Source: Asaia bogorensis
GTDB lineage: Bacteria; Pseudomonadota; Alphaproteobacteria; Acetobacterales; Acetobacteraceae
NCBI GenBank assembly: GCA_945886995.1
Contig: CAMCZJ010000075.1
Coordinates: 1 to 12,694, forward strand
Reading direction: 5' to 3'
Length of the DNA stretch: 12,694 bases
How positions within the stretch are numbered: the stretch's first letter is position 1; each line of letters starts with the position of its first letter. Below the pieces are notes generated by a model. It ran no database searches and was not told the DNA's origin. It saw nothing but the letters and a program-made list of their open reading frames with translations. The translations under genes and the position numbers were made by a program. Shown in pieces: positions 7,746 through 12,694 of this stretch.

Positions 7746-7751
7746 CCCCTC
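7746..7751 (-). promoter_or_regulatory. Shine-Dalgarno site that decides the atpB start
   Basis: GAGGGG on the minus strand lies seven bases before the GTG at 7738. The alternative TTG at 7744 would leave a one-base spacer, so it is unlikely to be used. Confidence 0.65.
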
Positions 7752-7760
7752 GTCTCTTGA

Positions 7761-8057
7761 TCATTTCAAGCGCGAGCGACGACGCGGGTTGAAAAGCCGA
7801 TACACATTCAACACCCCGGCGACGCTGCCCAAGACGAAGAAAACCAGGAAGAGCCAAGGCCAAGTGCCGAGCCAGCGATCGAGCAACGCCCCGATACCGA
7901 TCCCCACCGCTAGGGCGGAGACAACCTCAACCCCTGCGCGCAGCCCGATTCCCCATGGTCCCGTAGGCAAGCCCTTCTGCCCATCCGGGCCAGATTCAAG
8001 CCCTTCACGGGCTCGTACTTGCTTTAACCGTTCATGAAGGTCCGGCTGTTTAGTCAC
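7761..8057 (-). CDS. atpI: ATP synthase assembly protein AtpI/AtpZ family
   Basis: Small membrane protein at the head of F0 operons, implicated in c-ring assembly or in magnesium/calcium handling for the enzyme; the exact role is unsettled in the family. The 98-residue protein has a charged cytoplasmic N-terminus. Two membrane helices follow: WGIGLRAGVEVVSALAVGIGIGALL (about 35-59; written here only as a location, key residues Gly38, Glu44 and Asp60) and WLFLVFFVLGSVAGVLNVYRL (about 68-88). The tail is basic (RRRSRLK). The start is GTG with a strong Shine-Dalgarno (AGGGGAG, 8070-8064) six bases upstream. It is the first gene after the promoter at 8097-8125. The high conservation of LLDRW and GVLNVYR makes the family call secure even though the protein is short. 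Confidence 0.9.
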   Translation of the reverse strand: MTKQPDLHERLKQVRAREGLESGPDGQKGLPTGPWGIGLRAGVEVVSALAVGIGIGALLDRWLGTWPWLFLVFFVLGSVAGVLNVYRLFNPRRRSRLK

Positions 8058-8096
8058 CTTATGCTCCCCTGGCGAACCTCGCCGGAAGGCGTCGGG

Positions 8097-8125
8097 GCTT
8101 TACGGGGGGGGGCTGCCACTGTCAA
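8097..8125 (-). promoter_or_regulatory. Sigma-70-type promoter of the atp operon
   Basis: On the minus strand a perfect -35 box TTGACA (8125-8120) is followed by exactly 17 bases and a weaker -10 box TAAAGC (8102-8097). Transcription would start near 8090-8092, leaving a leader of about 33-35 bases before the atpI GTG. The start of that leader can form a short CGCC/GGCG hairpin (8080-8083 with 8088-8091). The spacer contains nine consecutive C on this strand (G on the plus strand, 8104-8112). Position, spacing and the consensus -35 make this a good prediction; it has not been tested. Confidence 0.7.
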
Positions 8126-8136
8126 GCATGTGCGCC

Positions 8137-8165
8137 GCAGCAAAGGGCCTTTTTGCTGCCCTTTG
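8137..8165. other. Overlapping alternative hairpins upstream of the atp promoter
   Basis: Two equal 8-bp stems share bases and cannot form together. GCAGCAAA (8137-8144) pairs with TTTGCTGC (8152-8159). CAAAGGGC (8141-8148) pairs with GCCCTTTG (8158-8165). They lie between the small proline-rich gene (stop at 8209) and the atp promoter. No T run follows on the minus strand, so a classic terminator for the upstream cluster is not supported. They may still impede readthrough or mark 3' ends. Confidence 0.35.
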
Positions 8166-8208
8166 GTAATCTTTTCGGCGCCTTCCGGCCCACCCGGTCC
8201 AAACCGGA

Positions 8209-8586
8209 TCAACGGCGCGGTGGCGCCGGGCGGGGTGGGGGCGCGGGTGCCCGCGCTGGTGGGCGTGGGGCTGCCCTTGCGGGGCGGGATGCCGGGGCAG
8301 GTGGTGGGGGTGGCGGGCGGCGGATGGCGAAACGCTGCTTGGCCGGCGGCAGGGCCGCCCATTGACGCATGATTGCGTCCTCACTTGAGGTGTCATAGCC
8401 AAGCCGCCGCATGGCGTCCCGCGCGCGGCGCTTCTGGTCTTCATTCAGCCTGTCCCACGCAATCGGTCCGGGGGCGAAAACCTGTTCCGGCTCCTCCGGA
8501 AGGGGCGCGGTGGTCACGGGCGGGGGCTGGTTTGGCTCGGCGCAGGCAGCGGGCAGCAGGGCCAACAGGAAGAACCGGCGTTTCAT
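8209..8586 (-). CDS. Small exported proline-rich protein of unknown function
   Basis: I do not recognise this 125-residue protein. A short signal peptide is visible: MKRR, a hydrophobic stretch, then PAACAE around Cys15. This resembles a lipobox, but the -3 position is proline, so it could be a poor lipoprotein signal or an ordinary Sec signal. The middle, about residues 43-90 (WDRLNEDQKRRARDAMRRLG, then EDAIMRQWAALPPAKQRFAI), looks like a small helical domain with a conserved-looking core. The last 37 residues are almost only proline, alanine and arginine. That low-complexity, basic tail could bind the cell wall or membrane, or may simply reflect GC pressure. The ATG overlaps the xth stop by four bases (ATGA), so translation is coupled to xth. 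Confidence 0.72.
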   Translation of the reverse strand: MKRRFFLLALLPAACAEPNQPPPVTTAPLPEEPEQVFAPGPIAWDRLNEDQKRRARDAMRRLGYDTSSEDAIMRQWAALPPAKQRFAIRRPPPPPPAPASRPARAAPRPPARAPAPPPRPAPPRR

Positions 8587-9410
8587 GGCTGAAGTTCCAC
8601 CATCACCGGCACATGGTCAGACGCTTGTGGCCAATCCCGCGCATCCTTCAGCACCAGATGGCGCTTGAGCCCGCCCGCCAGATCATCACTGACCCAGACA
8701 TGATCAAGCCGCCGGCCACGATCCGCCGCGCGCCAATCGCGCGCGCGATAAGACCACCATGTGTAAAGCTTTTGATCTTCCGGTACGAAATGGCGCAGCG
8801 CGTCATGCCAGCCGGCCGCCTTCTGCCAGCCCAAAAGCCCTTCAACCTCAATCGGGGTATGCGACACCACATCCAATAACTGCTTATGGGACCAGACATC
8901 ATGTTCAAGCGGCGCGATGTTCAAATCCCCCACCAGCACGGCGCGGCGCGCACCTCGGCCCGCAAACCAACGCGTGGCTTCGCCGACAAAATCAAGCTTG
9001 TGGCCGAATTTCGGATTGGCAGCGCGGTCCGGAACATCGCCGCCGGCGGGCACGTAGAAATTATGCACTTCAATGGGCCCGCCTGGGGCATCCAGCATCA
9101 CGCCCAAATGCCGGCAATCACCCTTGGCACACCAATCGGGATCATCTTCGCGCAGCGTGATCGGCAGGCGCGATAACACCGCCACGCCATTATAGCCCTT
9201 CATGCCGCGCACTAGCCGATGTGTGAAACCAAGCGCTGCAATGCCTTCATGGGGAAACGCCTCATCCGGGCACTTGGTTTCCTGCAGGCAGATCACATCG
9301 GGGGCCAGATCAGCAACCAGCTTTTGCAGCAAGGGTAAGCGCAGCCGCACGCTATTGATGTTCCAGGTCGCGATACGAAGTGCCTGCTGCGCCGTGCCGC
9401 GTTTCGCCAT
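8583..9410 (-). CDS. xthA: Exodeoxyribonuclease III (ExoIII/AP endonuclease family)
   Basis: Metal-dependent 3'-5' exonuclease and abasic-site endonuclease of base excision repair, acting in the cytoplasm. The 275-residue protein shows every family motif: ATWNINSVR (Asn17), LQETK (metal ligand Glu44), GYNGVAVLSR, the NFYVPAGG strand with Tyr119, GDLNIAP (Asp162, Asn164), LDHVWVS (Asp236) and the catalytic pair SDH (Asp264, His265). The frame stays open upstream to an ATG at 9494, but that would overlap the amidotransferase gene by 70 bases and add an arginine-rich stretch unlike the family. The ATG at 9410 has AGGAAA (9420-9415) ahead of it and is preferred. It lies 14 bases after the amidotransferase stop and overlaps the next gene by four bases. 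Confidence 0.95.
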   Translation of the reverse strand: MAKRGTAQQALRIATWNINSVRLRLPLLQKLVADLAPDVICLQETKCPDEAFPHEGIAALGFTHRLVRGMKGYNGVAVLSRLPITLREDDPDWCAKGDCRHLGVMLDAPGGPIEVHNFYVPAGGDVPDRAANPKFGHKLDFVGEATRWFAGRGARRAVLVGDLNIAPLEHDVWSHKQLLDVVSHTPIEVEGLLGWQKAAGWHDALRHFVPEDQKLYTWWSYRARDWRAADRGRRLDHVWVSDDLAGGLKRHLVLKDARDWPQASDHVPVMVELQP

Positions 9411-9414
9411 GGGG

Positions 9415-9420
9415 TTTCCT
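9415..9420 (-). promoter_or_regulatory. Shine-Dalgarno site that decides the xthA start
   Basis: AGGAAA on the minus strand ends four bases before the ATG at 9410 (AGGA core six bases away). It falls in the 14-base gap after the amidotransferase stop and supports the shorter reading frame. Confidence 0.7.
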
Positions 9421-9424
9421 GTCG

Positions 9425-11182
9425 TCACTTCTGGGAAAGGGTTTCGAAAACATCGCCTGCGGGCGCGACGCCTTGAATATGGCGCCGATGCCAAAGTGCA
9501 TAGAACAGCAAATGCCAGGCGGCGAAGCCTTCGCGCTTGCCGCCCGCCGCGCGAAACAGCGGCAGGATGCGATCTGGTTTGGCGATTTCAGCGATACCTG
9601 GCTGGCCTGCCACCAGCGGCGCTAGCTTGTCGGCCACATCGGCGATCCAGGCGCCCACCGGCACGGTAAAACCCTGCTTGGCGCGGAAGGGCTCGCTTGC
9701 CGGAAAGTTCTTCGCGAGCCATTGGCGCAGCAGGTATTTCCCGCGCCCATCCCGAATTTTGAGCTTGTCTGGCAGGCGGAAGGCGGCGGCAGCCATGCCG
9801 GGATCAAGGAAGGGCGTGCGGCCTTCAACGCCGTGCGCCATTAGGCAGCGATCAAGCTTGATTAGCAGATCATGCGCCAACCAATCGGCGCAATCGGTCG
9901 CTTGCGCGACTTGCAGGCGGGACCGCCCGGGCAGTGCGGCGGCGGCTTCGGCGGCGGCGATGCCATCGCGCCAGCCGGTCAGCGATTCGCGCAGCACATC
10001 GAGCCGATCAAAAGCGCCGTGACCGCGCATGGTTTTGCCGCCCAGCCACCAGGGGCGCATCGCGGCGCGGTAGCGGCCATAGCCGCCGAATAGCTCATCG
10101 CCGCCTTCGCCGGAAAGCACCACCTTCACTTCCTGCCGCGCGGCGCGTGCAAGGAACCAGGTGGGGATGATGGCGTAATCAGCAGCCGGATCATCCATGC
10201 AGGCGATGATGTCCGGCAAATGCCGCCAGACCATGTCCTGTGTCACATCAACACGAACATGGCGTGCGCCGGCGGCGGCGGCGGCACGCGCAGCGGCTTC
10301 GCGTTCATCCGCCGCCCCCGCCACATCAAAGCCCGCGGTGAAGGCCAGAACGGGCGCGGTATTGATGCGCGCCATGGTGGCCAGAACGGCGGCTGAGTCG
10401 GTGCCGCCCGACAGGAACATGCCATAGGGCACATCGCTTCGCTGATGCAGATCAACGCTTTCCATCAGCGTCGCATCGAGCCGCGTGAGTGCTGCTTCTT
10501 CCGAGATGGCTTCAGGACCTTCCGCTGGTAATGCTGCGCGTCTTTCGCGCGCGATAATGCGGCCATCAGCGATGGTGATGGTCTCACCAGGGAGGACGCG
10601 ACGGATGCCTTGGAAGATCGTCTCTGACCCGCTGGTGAATTGCAGTTGCAGCAATTCATGTAGCGCGGGGCGATGAAGTTGGGGCGTGACCAACCCGGCG
10701 GCGATCAGCGCCTGGGGTTCGGAGGCAAAGGCGATGCCATCGGCGATCTCAGCGATATAGAGCGGCTTGATGCCGAAGGGGTCACGCGCCAGAAGCACCT
10801 GCCGCGCAGCGCGATCATGGATCGCAATGCCATACATGCCACGCAGAATCTGCGCAAAGCCCGCACCATCGCGGCGATACAAATGCAAGGGTGGTTCGCA
10901 ATCTGAAGCCGTGGCGGTTGGCAGTGCGTGATCGCTGCGCAATTCCCGGTAGTTATAGACCTCACCATTGGCGACCAAGGCGGCGGCGCCGGCGAAAAGC
11001 GGCTGATCGCCGGTCGCCAGATCAATAATCGCAAGCCTGGTATGGGCCAACGCGACATTGCCGGACACATGATGCCCCGCGCCATCCGGCCCGCGATGCG
11101 CCAGCGCGCGCGTGAGCGCTTCCAACACCGTGGCGGGGGGTGAGGCGTCGGGGCGCAGCGCAAGCCCTGCTATGCCGCACAT
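9425..11182 (-). CDS. asnB: Asparagine synthase (glutamine-hydrolysing)-type amidotransferase
   Basis: Two-domain enzyme that hydrolyses glutamine and passes ammonia through a tunnel to an ATP-activated carboxylate. Cys2 (MCGIAG) is the N-terminal nucleophile of the class II glutaminase domain, followed by AHRGPDG, RLAIIDL (about 49-55), NGEVYNYREL (about 72-81) and RDPFGIKPLY (about 133-142). The synthetase domain has the pyrophosphate loop SGGTDS (258-263), SGEGGDELFGGY (357-368) and EGRTPFLD. All key residues expected for activity are present. At 585 residues it is close to AsnB-type lengths. It starts four bases after the family 4 glycosyltransferase stop, with GGAAGGA upstream. In such settings relatives amidate uronic acids in surface sugars, but ordinary asparagine synthesis is equally possible and sequence cannot separate them. 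Confidence 0.9.
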   Translation of the reverse strand: MCGIAGLALRPDASPPATVLEALTRALAHRGPDGAGHHVSGNVALAHTRLAIIDLATGDQPLFAGAAALVANGEVYNYRELRSDHALPTATASDCEPPLHLYRRDGAGFAQILRGMYGIAIHDRAARQVLLARDPFGIKPLYIAEIADGIAFASEPQALIAAGLVTPQLHRPALHELLQLQFTSGSETIFQGIRRVLPGETITIADGRIIARERRAALPAEGPEAISEEAALTRLDATLMESVDLHQRSDVPYGMFLSGGTDSAAVLATMARINTAPVLAFTAGFDVAGAADEREAAARAAAAAGARHVRVDVTQDMVWRHLPDIIACMDDPAADYAIIPTWFLARAARQEVKVVLSGEGGDELFGGYGRYRAAMRPWWLGGKTMRGHGAFDRLDVLRESLTGWRDGIAAAEAAAALPGRSRLQVAQATDCADWLAHDLLIKLDRCLMAHGVEGRTPFLDPGMAAAAFRLPDKLKIRDGRGKYLLRQWLAKNFPASEPFRAKQGFTVPVGAWIADVADKLAPLVAGQPGIAEIAKPDRILPLFRAAGGKREGFAAWHLLFYALWHRRHIQGVAPAGDVFETLSQK

Positions 11183-11186
11183 GGCG

Positions 11187-12215
11187 TCACATCCTTCCCA
11201 CGGGTTTGAGTTCGGCCAGTAAGCGCTGCCAGCGCGCGATCACCGGTGCCTCGGCGAAGGTTGCGGTGAAATGTGCACGGCCCGCTGCGGCAAGGGCGGC
11301 AGCGCGTTCAGGGCTTTCGGCAAGGCTTGCAATCGTGGCAGCAAGCGCGGGCGCATCTTCGCGCGGCACCAGCACGCCATCCTTGCCGTGGCTAATCAAT
11401 TCGCTCGGGCCTTGTGCGGCGGCGGCAATCACAGGCTTCGCTGCAGACCAGGCTTCCAGGACGATATTGCCGAGCGGTTCATGGCGCGATGAACAAATAA
11501 ACATATCCGCCGCTGCCAAAAGTGCCCCGATATCACGCCGCCAGCCGAGGAAACTCACGCGATCCATGATGCCAAGCTCTGCCGCCAAGGCGCGCAAGGC
11601 CGCTTCCTCCGGCCCCGCGCCTGCCAGATACAAATGCCCGCGCGGCAGCAGCGCGACTGCGCGCAGCAGTACATCAAAACCCTTGTTTGGGTGCAGCCGC
11701 CCCATGGCCAAAAGCCGAGGTGTGCTACTGGCGGCGGGTAGATTAGCGGGTGCGCTGCCCGCGAAATCCTCAACGAAATTCGGCAAATAATGCACACGCG
11801 CTGGTGGCCAATGCTCGGCGGTGATGGCGCGCACCAGATCATGCGTATTCGCCACCAGATGATCGCAATGGCGGAAATACTTCACATCATAATAGCCACC
11901 AAACCGCCCCACCAAGACCCAAGGACCTTTTGGTGTGAAGCGCGCGGCGCGCTGCATCCAGGCCATGACGATATCAGGCTTGAAAGCCTGCAAGGCGCGG
12001 CTCATGCGCGGCCCGGTCAGGAAATCAAACGCGCCACCAAAAGCCAATTCCACCGGCTGCAAACCGGCATTGCGAAGTCGCGCGGCCCGATCCGCATCAC
12101 GCCGGATGATGGGCAGCACAACATCCCCCGCGTGATGCAGCGCGATGGTGGCGCGTTCGAAAAAAGCCTCTGCCCCACCAATCGGCGCGCCGGCCATCAC
12201 TTGCGCAATCCTCAT
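11187..12215 (-). CDS. Glycosyltransferase family 4 (GT-B fold)
   Basis: Retaining glycosyltransferase that would add a sugar from a nucleotide donor to a lipid-linked or lipopolysaccharide acceptor at the inner membrane. The 342-residue protein begins MRIAQVMAGAPIGGAEAFFE, a typical acceptor-domain start with the GGAE turn. The C-terminal donor domain has GRLHPNKGFD (172-181), LAGAGPEE, VSFLGWRRDI and the EX7E signature in EPLGNIVLE (Glu246, Glu254). The frame is open well upstream, but the ATG at 12215 overlaps the stop of the preceding glycosyltransferase (ATGA) and begins exactly at the fold, so the longer version is rejected. Donor and acceptor cannot be told from sequence. The company of another glycosyltransferase and an amidotransferase points to surface polysaccharide or lipopolysaccharide core synthesis. 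Confidence 0.92.
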   Translation of the reverse strand: MRIAQVMAGAPIGGAEAFFERATIALHHAGDVVLPIIRRDADRAARLRNAGLQPVELAFGGAFDFLTGPRMSRALQAFKPDIVMAWMQRAARFTPKGPWVLVGRFGGYYDVKYFRHCDHLVANTHDLVRAITAEHWPPARVHYLPNFVEDFAGSAPANLPAASSTPRLLAMGRLHPNKGFDVLLRAVALLPRGHLYLAGAGPEEAALRALAAELGIMDRVSFLGWRRDIGALLAAADMFICSSRHEPLGNIVLEAWSAAKPVIAAAAQGPSELISHGKDGVLVPREDAPALAATIASLAESPERAAALAAAGRAHFTATFAEAPVIARWQRLLAELKPVGRM

Positions 12216-12694
12216 GGCTTCTGCCCACCATGGCGCTCCGGCTCCAGCCGCGCCTTCAAATAGGACAGCAGCGGAAAGGCGCCAGTGCAAAAGGCGAGCA
12301 CCACGCCCCAGGCGCCTTCGCGATGTCCCTTGCGTGAGACATAGGATTTGAAGGCGCGGCTGACAAAGCGGCGCAGATTGGCACGCAGCGTGCCGATATC
12401 GCCAGACGCAATCAGATCCGCTGCCTTGGCGGATGAGTATTTGTCCAGCCGGCGCAGCATGTCCGAAATATCGCGATCCACCAGATGCACCAGCGCGCCG
12501 GTTTTTATCGGCGGGCCTTGCTTGCCCACCCAATCCAGCCCCGGATGCACACGCTGCGCACGCCAGCGTTTCGCGCCGCGCTGAAACAGGCGGGGGACCG
12601 ATGTGGTGCCGAAACTTCCCGCCCAACCATGGCGCAGCAGCCTCTCGCCCACGTAATTATCAACGGGCACCTGATGCCAGGCGAATGTGCTGGT
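12212..12694 (-). CDS. Glycosyltransferase family 2, C-terminal part (5' end outside window)
   Basis: Only the last 160 residues are visible; the frame runs in from beyond the window (reading TSTFAWHQVPVDNYVGERLL at the edge). A GTG at 12670 is internal, not the start. The fragment has the tail typical of WaaE/KdtX-like family 2 glycosyltransferases: VPRLFQRGAKRW, then RVHPGLDW, a histidine-aspartate stretch (ALVHLVDRDISDMLRRLDKY), SSAKAADL, and a membrane-associated C-terminus with KSYVSRKGHREGAWGVVLAF and FPLLSYLKARLE. The catalytic GT-A domain with its DxD motif must lie upstream. Such enzymes add a sugar to the lipopolysaccharide inner core or a related glycolipid. It overlaps the family 4 glycosyltransferase by four bases, so they are probably in one operon. 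Confidence 0.83.
   Translation of the reverse strand, partial: TSTFAWHQVPVDNYVGERLLRHGWAGSFGTTSVPRLFQRGAKRWRAQRVHPGLDWVGKQGPPIKTGALVHLVDRDISDMLRRLDKYSSAKAADLIASGDIGTLRANLRRFVSRAFKSYVSRKGHREGAWGVVLAFCTGAFPLLSYLKARLEPERHGGQKP

Noticed and set aside
8137..8165. Classic rho-independent terminator for the glycan/xth cluster
   Set aside because: Strong stems exist, but no T run follows on the minus strand.
8034..8372. Plus-strand open frames over 8034-8372 and 8153-8365, and a minus-strand frame 8054-8362
   Set aside because: They are products of the G-rich low-complexity block, cover the atp promoter, and have no ribosome binding site or domain.
9411..9494. Longer N-terminus for exodeoxyribonuclease III starting at 9494
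   Set aside because: It would overlap the amidotransferase gene by 70 bases and add an arginine-rich stretch foreign to the family. The ATG at 9410 has its own Shine-Dalgarno.
12216..12626. Longer N-terminus for the family 4 glycosyltransferase starting at 12626
   Set aside because: It overlaps the real family 2 glycosyltransferase reading frame. The fold begins at the ATG at 12215, which shares the ATGA junction.
1..12694. CRISPR arrays, tRNA or rRNA genes, insertion sequences, phage or toxin-antitoxin genes
   Set aside because: No spaced direct repeats, cloverleaf candidates, transposase motifs or terminal inverted repeats were seen by eye on either strand.

Overview
The window is ordinary-looking, GC-rich chromosomal DNA, apparently from an alphaproteobacterium. 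The F0 block has the alphaproteobacterial order atpI-atpB-atpE-b'-b with no F1 genes attached, and it lies beside a System I cytochrome c maturation operon. The general protein character suggests Acetobacteraceae (Roseomonas-like), but that family-level guess rests on resemblance only. I see no tRNA, rRNA, CRISPR array, transposon or prophage gene. Genes fill almost everything; the longest gap is about 150 bases.

Layout. (1) 1-3732, plus strand: ccmF (start lies before the window), ccmG/dsbE, ccmH and ccmI. Each stop overlaps the next start by four bases, so this is a tight, translationally coupled operon for attaching haem to apocytochrome c in the periplasm. (2) 3736-3765: a shared hairpin terminator between convergent transcription units. 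(3) 3784-5358, minus strand: a lone periplasmic peptide/nickel-type (family 5) ABC substrate-binding protein with no permease or ATPase gene beside it. (4) 5435-8125, minus strand: the F0 operon atpI, atpB (a), atpE (c), b' and b. It starts at a promoter with a perfect TTGACA -35 box and ends at an intrinsic terminator. (5) 8209-12694, minus strand: a family 2 glycosyltransferase (cut by the window end), a family 4 glycosyltransferase, an asparagine synthase-type amidotransferase, an exodeoxyribonuclease III (xth) and a small proline-rich exported protein. Gaps are 14 bases or less or are ATGA overlaps, so these five are probably co-transcribed.

How the genes relate. The ccm and atp sets both serve respiration: Ccm makes the c-type cytochromes of the electron transport chain, and F0 uses the resulting proton gradient. 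The glycosyltransferase/AsnB group looks like part of a surface polysaccharide or lipopolysaccharide locus with a repair nuclease attached at its end.

I found no convincing undescribed system. The points most worth a second look are regulatory: a run of nine G/C pairs inside the 17-base spacer of the atp promoter, a G-quadruplex-capable block just upstream of it, paired hairpins between atpE and the b' gene, and the amidotransferase placed between glycosyltransferases and xth.
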